A DNA stretch of 64,000 nt from Terriglobia bacterium (GTDB taxonomy: Bacteria; Acidobacteriota; Terriglobia; Bryobacterales; Bryobacteraceae): contig JAIQFE010000026.1 in NCBI GenBank assembly GCA_020073445.1, positions 25,016-89,015 of the forward strand. The letters are read 5' to 3'. Positions 35,174 through 44,248 of the stretch are shown here, piece after piece. The notes under the pieces are model-generated. The model made no database searches. It was not told the origin of the DNA and saw only the letters and a list, made by a program, of their open reading frames with translations. Positions within the stretch are counted from its first letter, which is position 1. Each line of letters opens with the position of its first letter. Both the position numbers and the translations under genes were made by a program.

Positions 35174-36271
35174 TCATACAAAAGAGGGTCCAACCGCAAC
35201 TCCGTGAGGTTCGCCAGAATCACCAGAGCTGTGCTGGGCATATATGAACGAGCGCTCTTCGACGAGTGACTTGTCGTATTGTTCTTCCGGCTCATAAACA
35301 ATGGTCTGACTGCCGCGCTGTGAGAAGTTGAACGGAATGCACAGCAGGTTTCTCAAGCGTTTTCTCAGAGCCTCCCGCCGTTCAGGTGGCACGTAGAAAA
35401 GCATAAAACCACCGCCACCCGCTCCTAGGAGCTTACCACCCAAAGCTCCCGCGCTCAGTCCTGCTTCGTAAATCTCATCAATGTCCGAGTTGGTGATGCG
35501 CTGTGTGAGCGTTCTCTTAATCTTCCAGCCTTCGTGAAGCAGGCGCCCAAAGTCGTCCAGGGAACGGCTGGGATTTGCGACGATGGACTCAGCCTCGTCG
35601 ACCATCTGAAGCATTGCTTCCAGTTCGTTTTTCCTCTGGGGTGTCAGTCTGACCTGCTCCGTTGCGATTTCCGAAGCCGTTCTGGAAAACCCGGTGAAGA
35701 AAAGCGCCAGATGCTGCTCTAGCGCTGCTAAGCGACTTGGAGCGGTGAGAACCGCCTTCACCTCGACGTCGCCATCCCGATGAAAGTTGATGCGGTTGAA
35801 GCCTCCGTAAGCCGCGGTGACCTGGTCCTGAGACCCGACCGCCTCTTGAATTAGGTCCTGCTCAACCCGAATCGCATCCGACGCGAGGGCATGCTTATCT
35901 CGCATTTGATTCTTCAGTGCGTAAAGACCCAACAGGAGCCCCACCGTAAATGCCGAGCTTGTTCCCAAGCCAGTCCTTGCGGGAAGGTCCGCAACGTGAT
36001 GAATTTCGACGCCCTCGTCGACTCCGAGAAACTGTAGACAAGCACGGACGGACGGATGCTTGATTCCACTGTTGTGGTTGACGTTCTCCACCCGGGAATA
36101 GGAAATGCGACTATGGTAGTCGAAAAAGGGTGGACACCGCCGACAAGTAATGTAGCAGTTCTTGTCAATCGCAGTTGCCAAGACAGCGCCCCCGTGTTCA
36201 CGGAACCAAACTGGATAGTCGGTACCGCCGCCAAAAAAAGAGATTCGAAGTGGAGTTCTGGTGATTACCAT
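35174..36271 (-). CDS. hddA: D-glycero-D-manno-heptose 7-phosphate kinase (GHMP family)
   Basis: 365 residues. The N-terminus RTPLRISFFGGGTDYP, the GHMP ATP loop ARTGLGTSSAFTVGLL, and motif 3 GALGGKLLGAGGGGFMLFY place it with HddA and related sugar kinases. HddA phosphorylates heptose 7-phosphate at O1. With gmhA, the GmhB domain and hddC this completes a GDP-heptose route within the window, though hddA is separated from the others by the beta-helix and SDR genes. A gap of about 263-300 bp follows downstream with no recognisable gene. Confidence 0.88.
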   Translation of the reverse strand: MVITRTPLRISFFGGGTDYPVWFREHGGAVLATAIDKNCYITCRRCPPFFDYHSRISYSRVENVNHNSGIKHPSVRACLQFLGVDEGVEIHHVADLPARTGLGTSSAFTVGLLLGLYALKNQMRDKHALASDAIRVEQDLIQEAVGSQDQVTAAYGGFNRINFHRDGDVEVKAVLTAPSRLAALEQHLALFFTGFSRTASEIATEQVRLTPQRKNELEAMLQMVDEAESIVANPSRSLDDFGRLLHEGWKIKRTLTQRITNSDIDEIYEAGLSAGALGGKLLGAGGGGFMLFYVPPERREALRKRLRNLLCIPFNFSQRGSQTIVYEPEEQYDKSLVEERSFIYAQHSSGDSGEPHGVAVGPSFV

Positions 36272-36366
36272 CTGGGCTTAGCCTTTCGCGGGATCGAACA
36301 GGACAACGGGCGCGCGTCTGTGAGAACGCAGGATTTGCACATCCCGCATTAGGGACTACTTCCGAA

Positions 36367-37584
36367 TCAAAATACGGGCTCCGTGGGAGCTAGTTGTTCT
36401 CGTCCAAAGCCATCTCCAGCAGCTTCTCTGGCTAGCTCCGCCACGTTTTTCAACTGTTGCTCACGCGCCACCATACCGCGCGAGGGCTCAAGGCCTGCAA
36501 CCTGAAAAACGTCCTTCCATCGATAGACCCAATCGTGCCGCAGCAATGCTTCTGAAGTGTTTCTTCGACTGATCGCAGATACCCGCTCCGGCTCCGAGTC
36601 TAAGCTGGCAAGAACGTCCATCACGTCGGCCCCATCGGGCCGAATTGGTATCACAACATCTGGCCACGGGAACGTCTCTGTGAACGCATCACAGGAGGGT
36701 GGCTGTCCAATCATCACTGTCCCCGCAGCAGCCCCTTCGTAATAACGGAAGCCGATTTCGACTTGGCCTTGAGTCTCTTCCGGACTATCCATCTTCCCAG
36801 GTGCGACTATGAAATATCGGCTGCGCTTGGCCAAATTCGCAAAGAGATCTCGGTGTTGTTGATGGTCGTGGACGTGCATTTCGGCAATACGTGGGAATGT
36901 GTCGTAAACATAGAAGATCTCCTTGCGCCCAGCCGCTGCAAGCAGCTTACGGTGTATGCCATCCCACCTTCGGCCAATGCTGTACACGTCAACGGCGCGC
37001 GGTGTTGGATTCGGATATGGACTGAATCGGAGAGCGTCGACTGCGCCCGGGACCCAATGGCAAGGCCGGTCAATAGCCTTTGATAACGCGCTGACACTAC
37101 CGTGGTATCCCACACAGACGTGATCAAACTTCCGAAGGGCGTGAAGCCAGTATTTGTGTCGTGGTATCTCAGAAGCCCACATTTCGTCGAGCCAACACAC
37201 GCTAGTTTTGCAGCGGTCTTTCCATCCGTCGATTGCATTAATGTGAAGAAGGTCCCAGTATGTCTGACAGAAAGCAACAAATAAGTCATACTCCCGGGTG
37301 AGGCGCACTCTATGAAGTCCAGGGTTCAGGGAGATCAGTTTTTTGGACACATCGCGAAACAGAAGTCTTCGCTGCCAATGCTCTATAAACCAAAATCTCG
37401 GGCCGGATTCGAGGTGGATCAGATCGACGGCATCTACGTTCGAAAGAACGTCCTGGGCTTCGTAATGGCCGCACTGAAAGGCTCTTTTCGTGAAGTTTCT
37501 GCCAGTCGCCATACAGATGCGGGGAGGCACCTGTTTCGAAACCTCGGGGCCTTGGCGCCGAGGGGTATTTTCGCTAAATCTCAT
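36367..37584 (-). CDS. Glycosyltransferase-like protein (CgeB/GT-B type)
   Basis: About 405 residues from ATG 37584; a TTG at 37626 is an alternative. It looks like a GT-B enzyme with weak N-terminal domain motifs (ATGRNFTKRAFQCGHYEA) and a C-terminal nucleotide-sugar domain: VDVYSIGRRWDGIHRKLL, RSRYFIVAPGKMD, and GFRYYEGAAAGTVMIGQPP. The last matches the acidic E(x7)E-type region of such transferases. It probably adds a sugar to the lipid-linked repeat. Donor and acceptor are unknown. Its upstream neighbour is another glycosyltransferase, ending 57 nt away. Confidence 0.72.
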   Translation of the reverse strand: MRFSENTPRRQGPEVSKQVPPRICMATGRNFTKRAFQCGHYEAQDVLSNVDAVDLIHLESGPRFWFIEHWQRRLLFRDVSKKLISLNPGLHRVRLTREYDLFVAFCQTYWDLLHINAIDGWKDRCKTSVCWLDEMWASEIPRHKYWLHALRKFDHVCVGYHGSVSALSKAIDRPCHWVPGAVDALRFSPYPNPTPRAVDVYSIGRRWDGIHRKLLAAAGRKEIFYVYDTFPRIAEMHVHDHQQHRDLFANLAKRSRYFIVAPGKMDSPEETQGQVEIGFRYYEGAAAGTVMIGQPPSCDAFTETFPWPDVVIPIRPDGADVMDVLASLDSEPERVSAISRRNTSEALLRHDWVYRWKDVFQVAGLEPSRGMVAREQQLKNVAELAREAAGDGFGREQLAPTEPVF

Positions 37585-37641
37585 GGATACGAACGTGACT
37601 GCTGGGCTTCGACGACCTTGAAACAAGCCCGGGTCAAGCGG

Positions 37642-38910
37642 CTATCGTTCAAGTAAGTCCGCGTATATATTCCACGTCATCCCGCCAATTACATCCCACG
37701 AATTGCTGCTATTGGCCAGGTCACGTATTTCCTGGCGTCGCTGATCCAGGCACCGGTACAGGTCGCTTTCGAAATATGTCTCTATCGCTCCCGCCAGAGC
37801 CGCGGGATCGCAGGGCTTGCATAAGAGTCCCGTCCTTCCGTCAATCACCGCTTCTCTGAGGCTCCCTACATCGGATGCGATTACCGGAAGGCCGAAGCTA
37901 TATCCTAAAAAAACGACGCCGCTCTGAAAGATTTCTGTGTAGGGGATGACCAAGACGTCCGCCGCCTTGAAATACAGTTCCGTTTCGTCATCCGGAATGT
38001 ATTCGATCCTCTGAAGCACCCGTCCGGCCGCGGTCCCAGCGTTGATTTGTTTCTGGATTTCACCTAGGTATATCTCTGCCCCCGCCTTTGGCTCACCGGC
38101 AATGATCAGCCGATAGTCTTCATCCCCGGCTGCAACTTTCTGAAAGGCGGCGACCAGATATTCAAGGCCCTTATAGGGTCCGATTCTGCCAAAGAACAGA
38201 ATTGTCTTTTCCCAGTCGCTGATACCCAAGCGCCGCTTTGCTTCGGCAGAAGTTAGATCCGTAAGCGGAACAGAATTGTTGATCCCAAAGGGAATGACCG
38301 TAACCACTGGGTCGCGAACACCAAAATCCTTCAAGAGCTCGTTCTTCATCTTTTCCGTGTGCACGAAGATGTGATCGGCCAGCTGATATTGAATTCGCAA
38401 AGTGGAGCGATTCAGGAACGAGTCGTTCGAGTCCCTCTTGGCCGCATTCACGTTATGCGCTGTGAGAACGATCTTCTTCCCGAGCATCTTGTAATAAAGC
38501 ATCAGTAGCGTTCGGTCGAATGTTTGGAATCTGTTATTCCAGAGAATATGAAAGACCTTCGGCTTGGCGGTAGACACGTATCGGATAAGTCGTGCGTAGT
38601 AGCGCAGTATTCTGGATGTTTTTGTGGCAAGACTGGCGGCTCTCTGCTGATCGCCTCTCAGATTAAGAAATGTCAGATTCGGGCTTGTGTGGAGTTCCGG
38701 ACTGTCCACCTCATCGCTGCCAATGAACTCCAGGCGCACGCCTTTCGATACCAGCTCCATAGCCAGGCCGAATGCGTACGGCTTATCAATGCCTCCTGTA
38801 AGCAGAGCAACTTCGAGTCCCGCTGCCGCGCGCGAATTCATGGGAGTACACTCAGATGTGTCCGCCGTAAGAACGTTGGCCACTCGAGTTTCAGATAGCA
38901 CTCGCATCAT
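37642..38910 (-). CDS. Glycosyltransferase family 4
   Basis: About 422 residues from ATG 38910, which avoids the 47-nt overlap with the upstream polymerase gene that the longest frame would cause. GT-B fold features: an N-terminal EVALLTGGIDKPYAFGLAMEL, KKIVLTAHNVNAAKRD, FFGRIGPYKGLEYLVAAF, and the family signature EIFQSGVVFLGYSFGLPVIA followed by SDVGSLREAV. It is a retaining transferase acting at the cytoplasmic face of the inner membrane. Substrates are unknown. Confidence 0.88.
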   Translation of the reverse strand: MMRVLSETRVANVLTADTSECTPMNSRAAAGLEVALLTGGIDKPYAFGLAMELVSKGVRLEFIGSDEVDSPELHTSPNLTFLNLRGDQQRAASLATKTSRILRYYARLIRYVSTAKPKVFHILWNNRFQTFDRTLLMLYYKMLGKKIVLTAHNVNAAKRDSNDSFLNRSTLRIQYQLADHIFVHTEKMKNELLKDFGVRDPVVTVIPFGINNSVPLTDLTSAEAKRRLGISDWEKTILFFGRIGPYKGLEYLVAAFQKVAAGDEDYRLIIAGEPKAGAEIYLGEIQKQINAGTAAGRVLQRIEYIPDDETELYFKAADVLVIPYTEIFQSGVVFLGYSFGLPVIASDVGSLREAVIDGRTGLLCKPCDPAALAGAIETYFESDLYRCLDQRRQEIRDLANSSNSWDVIGGMTWNIYADLLER

Positions 38911-38920
38911 TGGTGTGTTC

Positions 38921-40354
38921 TTACAGCTCTGTTTTGTGTGAAGTGCGTGGGTCAATCGACCAAACATACCGGAGTTGACTTGTATCCATGTATGTTGTGC
39001 TCCGCGGATAGCTCAGAGCTTCCGCAAGCTGAGGGACTGGCGTGGCAGCCGTCTCACGGGAATCTGTCGCTGCGGAAGTCTGCAGCAGACGACTCTTCGG
39101 CACAGCGATTGCCGCCAGCAAAAAGCAGATCCACACCGGATTCAACATCCTGAACCCTGCTTCAGTGCAGCTGTAGGTCATCCCAACGACGAAAAACGCT
39201 ACGCTGATCCCACCTAATTCGGGATCCCAGCGCAGCTTGTTGAGGGCGTTTCGATAGCCCGTCACGGCTACGATCGCGAGGAGCGATAGCCCCGTCCACC
39301 CGAGGTTCAAAAAGACCTCGATGTATCCATTGTGGGCTTCATTCGGATGCCACCAGTGCAGACTCCAGATCTTCTCAAGTCGTGATCCCATCCAAAAGCT
39401 TTCGAAGCCCGTCCCTAGGAAAGGGTCTCCGTTCATAGGGATAATCTCATCCCAGAGATCTGTTCGGCCGGTGAGAGTTGCGTCTCGCCCCAGCGTCTGG
39501 ACCATGCCACCGCCAGCATCGAAGAACAAGGCGATGGTGGAGACGGCTAACACCATCACGACCACCAGGTGCACGATTGCCCGGCAGCGGGCAAGCACGG
39601 GAATGCTGGTTACCACAAGCACAACGCTTGCCAACACGAAACAGGCGAGAGAGGTGGCTGAATTGGCCTTTCGAAGGAGCCAAAGCACCATCAAAACAAC
39701 CGATCCGTAAACCATCAAAGACCGAATGCTCCGCGGATGCCTCTCCTGGAGCCAGTGGAGAATACGCCAGACGGCGCCCAGTCCAAACAGAAGGGAGATC
39801 GCCCCAAGCATGTTTTTGTCGCTTGCGACGCCGGTGAACATTATCTTTCCGTCAATATTCCTATAGGCCCTTCCCATTAAGGGGTAGTACCTGATTAACA
39901 GCACGGAAACGGGGACTAGCAGAAAGCCTGTCCAGGCCAAGAATCGCTTCACTGCGTGGGACGGTACCGGATCGGTCAAGACGATCATGACCATGAGGGG
40001 GTCTCCCAACGCCTTTATCCACCGCTTGAATGACACGTCAGTAAAATCGGACCAAAGCGTACTTACAGCGCAGTACCCAAAGAACAACAGGATCGGTGCA
40101 TTCACTCGCAACAGGCTGAAGAATTCGCGCCGTCTCTGGAAAAGCACTACGATGGCGATGAACAACATCACCGTGAGGATGTTTCGCTGGAGGGGGTTCC
40201 CTTCGAGAGCCTCAGTCATCGTACGCTCCTGTGTCATCGATAGAAACTTGGACGACGTTGCCGCAAGTATCATCCAGATCACGGGAATCCAGAGAGCGTT
40301 GGATGTTCGGACACCCCGCTCCCGGCCAAACGCAAACAGAGCGAGGATCACCAA
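38921..40354 (-). CDS. O-antigen ligase/polymerase family membrane protein (Wzy/WaaL-like)
   Basis: 477 residues with about ten to twelve membrane segments and a periplasmic loop holding GRTDLWDEII, GTGFESFWMG and NEAHNGYIEVFLNLGW, which is the Wzy_C/WaaL signature. It most likely polymerises the repeat units. The TTG at 40354 seems to cut the first helix: the frame stays open upstream to 40409 with residues LVAKVAFALVIL, and AGGAGG lies 5 nt upstream of an in-frame ACG at 40387. A non-AUG start overlapping the previous gene is therefore possible. The C-terminal 50 residues are polar and not conserved. Confidence 0.85.
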   Translation of the reverse strand: MVILALFAFGRERGVRTSNALWIPVIWMILAATSSKFLSMTQERTMTEALEGNPLQRNILTVMLFIAIVVLFQRRREFFSLLRVNAPILLFFGYCAVSTLWSDFTDVSFKRWIKALGDPLMVMIVLTDPVPSHAVKRFLAWTGFLLVPVSVLLIRYYPLMGRAYRNIDGKIMFTGVASDKNMLGAISLLFGLGAVWRILHWLQERHPRSIRSLMVYGSVVLMVLWLLRKANSATSLACFVLASVVLVVTSIPVLARCRAIVHLVVVMVLAVSTIALFFDAGGGMVQTLGRDATLTGRTDLWDEIIPMNGDPFLGTGFESFWMGSRLEKIWSLHWWHPNEAHNGYIEVFLNLGWTGLSLLAIVAVTGYRNALNKLRWDPELGGISVAFFVVGMTYSCTEAGFRMLNPVWICFLLAAIAVPKSRLLQTSAATDSRETAATPVPQLAEALSYPRSTTYMDTSQLRYVWSIDPRTSHKTEL

Positions 40355-40374
40355 GGCAAAGGCGACCTTGGCAA

Positions 40375-42252
40375 CTAGCGGGGACGTAGCAACCTCCTGA
40401 CGGGTGCGTCAGAGTGATCGCGACTGCTCGCCTCGGGATCGAAGAATTGGCGATGTAGAAGTTCCAACGTCAGTATCTTGTGGATCTCGCTGGTGTAGTT
40501 TCGGTCTCCTCTGAGGTGTCCTCGCACCACGGCTTCCACTCCACTCTGCCGAAGGTACGGCCGGGCAAGGGTTCGTGAATCCAGCAGGATTTCCCGAACA
40601 TAATCTGAGAGAGTATCCCGGTACCATCGCCGGTAATGAGACGATTTGTGCCTTCCCAAGAACAGGTTCTCTAACCGGAACGGCGCGAATATATGATCGA
40701 TCCGAGCCAGCCACTGTGGCATGCCGTAGTCATAGGCGTATTCCGCCTTGAAGGCAAACTCCAGCAGTCCCCGTACGGTGGCCCCGGCTAGTCGTCCCGA
40801 GTTCCCGCTAACACCACGGTCGGTCCTGATATTTCCAAGAACAGGGCTCCCTTCGCGGATCAGGCGTAGGCGAACATCATCCTGTGCGCCTATAGATTTC
40901 GGCCTACGAAACGCGGTTCTGACCAGGTCGTTATCGAGGAAGGGTGACCGTACGCTGAGCTGGCTCTGTTCGAGCGCAAGAATTCCGTGATGGTACCAAG
41001 GAGACTGCCGGAAAGCGGTAAAAGTAACGGGATGAGCATCGCGAAGCCCGGTGTAAGTGTCTCCCGCCAGGCGAACATAGGGAAGAAACGCCGGACTATA
41101 TAATCCGGGCAAAGGCCTCGCCGATTCTAACATTACGGCGTCGCGGATCAGTTCACTGCCGTACGTCCCCACTATTTTGACAGGCGCGATCTCGCGGGCC
41201 TTCTCGCTAACGTAGAGGTCGGAAGAGCGGCGTACATCGACGCCTCCTTCGGTCAGGTAGACACTGCGTTCCGCATAGTGCGGGAAGTGGGTAAGGAACT
41301 CATCCCCAATCGTAATTACCTCGTGAGTCTGCTGGCATTGACTCGCAACCCGCCGCGCGACCCGCACGTCCTCACAGTCTCGGTACATCCCCCCAAACGT
41401 GTAACAGGGAAGCTCGCCCTGGGAAGCCTTGCGCCAAGCCATGATCGCCCGCGTGTCCAGACCTCCAGTGAGAGTCATCGCAGCCCGCTCGTGACCGCTG
41501 AAGTACCGAGGAAGGTTGCGCGAGAAGACATCCCGCAGCGCCTGGTAATACATTTCCGGCTCCAGCGCGTCTTGTTCCTCCCACTCGCGTGGGTAGAAGT
41601 ACGTGTTCTTGCGTTGGATTTCGCCATGGCTAAAAACCCAAGCTGAACCTTGGGGCAGCACGCGAATGTTTTCAAAGATGGTGCGGTTGTCCAAGACACA
41701 ACTGCAGGCGACGAACTCCCCCAGGCCCCTGGGATCCGCGGTCCGGAGCTCCGGATGCACCGCCAAGATCGCCTTGGCTTCCGCAGCAAAATAGAATGCT
41801 TCCTTCGATTCGTGAAGATAAACCGGGTGCATCCCGTACCGGTCGTTGAAGAGCGTAGACGTACCCTGCGTGCGATCGGTCAAGAGACCATGAAACATCC
41901 CGTTCAGGCAAGCTGGAAAGGTTGGATCTTCCTCGTACAAGTGCACGAGATATGAGGATGATCGCGCATCGATGGAATGTCCCCCCGCCTGGAGGTCGCA
42001 AACGGTCATCGGTGCTGGGTACTCCTCGCCGGAGAAGACGAGCGATACATCCCCTTTTTCGTTGTTGACAGGCATTGAGTCAGAGAAAGAATTCTGCCGA
42101 GCGACCCATCCTACGTACACACCCAAGGATTCGTCAGTCCATGTGCCCGTGGTATAGAAAGACTCGTGGCGAAGAGCCGCGACCATCCGGAGCAGTTCTG
42201 CTTCGGCCTGTTGCGGAGGCATTTTTGTAATAAGACCGACTATTCCTGGCAT
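40375..42252 (-). CDS. Asparagine synthase-like protein lacking the glutaminase Cys
   Basis: 625 residues arranged like AsnB: an N-terminal Ntn-hydrolase-type glutaminase domain (1-210) and a C-terminal ATP-pyrophosphatase synthase domain. The start reads MPGIVG, so the catalytic Cys2 is replaced by Pro. The PP-loop is altered to LTGGLDTR (261-268) instead of SGGxDS. The protein therefore probably cannot release ammonia from glutamine in the usual way. It may be an amidotransferase-like ligase or structural homologue that uses another nucleophile. Amidotransferases are frequent in exosortase loci, where amidated uronic acids or amino acids decorate the polymer. The setting fits such a role. 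Confidence 0.85.
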   Translation of the reverse strand: MPGIVGLITKMPPQQAEAELLRMVAALRHESFYTTGTWTDESLGVYVGWVARQNSFSDSMPVNNEKGDVSLVFSGEEYPAPMTVCDLQAGGHSIDARSSSYLVHLYEEDPTFPACLNGMFHGLLTDRTQGTSTLFNDRYGMHPVYLHESKEAFYFAAEAKAILAVHPELRTADPRGLGEFVACSCVLDNRTIFENIRVLPQGSAWVFSHGEIQRKNTYFYPREWEEQDALEPEMYYQALRDVFSRNLPRYFSGHERAAMTLTGGLDTRAIMAWRKASQGELPCYTFGGMYRDCEDVRVARRVASQCQQTHEVITIGDEFLTHFPHYAERSVYLTEGGVDVRRSSDLYVSEKAREIAPVKIVGTYGSELIRDAVMLESARPLPGLYSPAFLPYVRLAGDTYTGLRDAHPVTFTAFRQSPWYHHGILALEQSQLSVRSPFLDNDLVRTAFRRPKSIGAQDDVRLRLIREGSPVLGNIRTDRGVSGNSGRLAGATVRGLLEFAFKAEYAYDYGMPQWLARIDHIFAPFRLENLFLGRHKSSHYRRWYRDTLSDYVREILLDSRTLARPYLRQSGVEAVVRGHLRGDRNYTSEIHKILTLELLHRQFFDPEASSRDHSDAPVRRLLRPR

Positions 42253-42264
42253 GAATCCGCTCTG

Positions 42265-43179
42265 CTAATAAGCGTCCGACGGGGTCTGCAGCCGGCGCGT
42301 GTACCAGGCTGTACGCAGTTCGCGGAGTTTCGCCATCACGGGTTCGGGGAAATGGTCAATGATCCTGTGGTGCAGGCTAAGCCGTAGAGCGACTCTGCCA
42401 ACAGGAGTCAGCGGAACGTAGTAGCGAGGCAGGTTCATTCGCTGGAACCCGTTGACTTCTTTAAAACGGCTTAGGTTGTCTTCCTGTTTTTTACCGTAGG
42501 TGAAGTTCTCGTAAACAAGGTACGAGATCCCCCGGTCAGCGCAGGATCGGACCGCTTGCGCAACTAAAGCATTCGTCGGAGCCTTGTCCCTGTGCCGCAA
42601 CATCGACAGGATATGGATCGCGCAGGCATGCGTTCGAGTCACGTCGGTTACCAGTTTGATGAAACCGATCATACGATCATCGAGAAACGCCCCAATGAAG
42701 ATGCTTCGGTCAAGAAACGTACCGGCGTATGCGCGGGCCCTCTCGAGCGTCATTCCGTAGTGGGGAAAGCGCCGTCCTTGGCGGATGGGAGACTCGTTGT
42801 AGATTTCGCAGACTCCCTGAAGCAGGGCGTCGTCGAATGGCACTTCCCGAAGCACTACGCCCTTTTTCTCAGCTTGCCGAGCCCTGTTGCGCGGAAGGGA
42901 ACGGATTTGCTTCGTCCACCATTGATTGAAGGTGGACACAGGCAGGACCGCCAGATTGTCCCACTCCATCGGGTAATCATATCTCGGCGACGTTTCAGGC
43001 ACCCTCTGTAGAAATGTGAAGAGGTCGATCCGTCTTCCAGACTTCCGCAGATCGCTGAGCACCGCTTCGGGATCGGCCGGGAAAGTGAATTTTTCCCCAT
43101 CCAGGCGCGCGATGCGGATCAACCTGCCTTCGACACGAATGTCTTGACCGCAGACTTTAATGAACGGCTTTTGTTTCAT
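42265..43179 (-). CDS. GNAT/FemAB-like acyltransferase
   Basis: 304 residues. The middle part has a GNAT-like core: SIFIGAFLDDRMIGFIKLV, AIHILSMLRHRDKAPTNAL, VRSCADRGISYLVYENFTYG. The first 90 residues are a separate unrecognised section. It probably acylates a sugar or a lipid-linked intermediate. It lies between the GT2 and the asparagine-synthase-like gene with spacers of 12-20 nt, so it belongs to the same transcript. Substrate unknown. Confidence 0.7.
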   Translation of the reverse strand: MKQKPFIKVCGQDIRVEGRLIRIARLDGEKFTFPADPEAVLSDLRKSGRRIDLFTFLQRVPETSPRYDYPMEWDNLAVLPVSTFNQWWTKQIRSLPRNRARQAEKKGVVLREVPFDDALLQGVCEIYNESPIRQGRRFPHYGMTLERARAYAGTFLDRSIFIGAFLDDRMIGFIKLVTDVTRTHACAIHILSMLRHRDKAPTNALVAQAVRSCADRGISYLVYENFTYGKKQEDNLSRFKEVNGFQRMNLPRYYVPLTPVGRVALRLSLHHRIIDHFPEPVMAKLRELRTAWYTRRLQTPSDAY

Positions 43180-43199
43180 GACTCAAGAACATCAAAGCA

Positions 43200-44111
43200 T
43201 TAGATAGAGGATGTTGCCGCTCGGCTACGCAGCGTCCTGCCGGCCACAAACGCCCTCAGCCGCCGCATCTGCTCGCGTCTGCAGAACTTTACCATTTCGT
43301 CGGATACCGGGCGCTCCACACGCCGAACCAATGCCGATACGTAGCCCGAGGCCAGCATCAAACCGCCAAGGACAAAAGGCTTCTTGGTCATTTGATACAC
43401 CGATCTGAACAGTTCCCAAATCAAAGAGCTTCCAACCGAATAGTCCTTGGCGCCGTCTCTAAACTTTGCCATTAGCAGACCCTGCTGCGCGGTTCCCGAA
43501 TGCCGATGGTGCAGATACACTTTGTCGGTAAATGTTCTAGTCTTCCATCCCTTCATTCGTGCGGCAATGTCAGCGATCCGGTCGACAGCGCCGCCCTTGA
43601 CTGGCATGTATCCGCCGATCGCTTCGAAGCACTCGCGTCGGAACAGTTGGCAGGGGCCGGTTACGTGTTCAATGCTCACAAAGCGATAGTCGTACGTCTG
43701 ATTAAGAGGGTCCCTGTAGGGTGTTCCGACTAATCCTAGCGTGGGATTCTCAGCTAGCTTCCGAAGGAGGAAGGCAAAGTACTCCTGGTCAAATGAAATA
43801 TCGCCATCCAGGCACCCGACAGCATCATACTGCGTGTCTTTCAACCTGGTATAGCCAGCGTTGAATGCATGAATCTTTCCGGCGAAATTCCGTTCGCGGC
43901 GCTCGGGCATTCGAACCAGTTCGATCCACGGATAAGTAGCCGCATACTTGTTAACCAACTCATCCGTGCCATCGGTTGAACCATCGCTGACGATGACCCA
44001 TGTGACAGGGGGTATCGTTTGCTCAACTACTGATTTGATGGTCTTCTCGATAAACGCAGCCTCATTTCGCGCAGGTGTCACGAGGGCGTACGTAGGCAAT
44101 CTGGTCTGCAT
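43200..44111 (-). CDS. Glycosyltransferase family 2
   Basis: 303 residues. The GT-A core is clear: ALVTPARNEAAFIEKTIKS, WVIVSDGSTDGTDELV, and the metal-binding DxD in VGCLDGDISFDQEYF, followed by GPCQLFRRECFEAIGGY. Hydrophobic residues near 235-260 may attach it to the membrane. It is an inverting transferase that probably extends the lipid-linked repeat. A 137-bp gap upstream holds only a short GC-rich hairpin (44140-44153). Confidence 0.9.
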   Translation of the reverse strand: MQTRLPTYALVTPARNEAAFIEKTIKSVVEQTIPPVTWVIVSDGSTDGTDELVNKYAATYPWIELVRMPERRERNFAGKIHAFNAGYTRLKDTQYDAVGCLDGDISFDQEYFAFLLRKLAENPTLGLVGTPYRDPLNQTYDYRFVSIEHVTGPCQLFRRECFEAIGGYMPVKGGAVDRIADIAARMKGWKTRTFTDKVYLHHRHSGTAQQGLLMAKFRDGAKDYSVGSSLIWELFRSVYQMTKKPFVLGGLMLASGYVSALVRRVERPVSDEMVKFCRREQMRRLRAFVAGRTLRSRAATSSI

Positions 44112-44248
44112 GGCTCTCCTTTACAGCCCGCCGGATTTTGCCCCACGCGGGGCGGGCGCCACGAGCGGGCAACCTGAAGAAAGGCTTGGCGCCGGTCTGA
44201 CGCCGCGGCAGCACCACGCCGCAAAACATTTCGAGCGACGGCGGCTAT

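Noticed and set aside
40375..42252. Annotation as a functional glutamine-hydrolysing asparagine synthetase
   Set aside because: The catalytic Cys2 is absent and the PP-loop is altered, and the gene lies in a polysaccharide operon.
44140..44153. GC-rich hairpin between two minus-strand genes considered as a terminator
   Set aside because: The stem is only 5 bp and no U-tract follows on the minus strand, so it is unlikely to stop the operon transcript.
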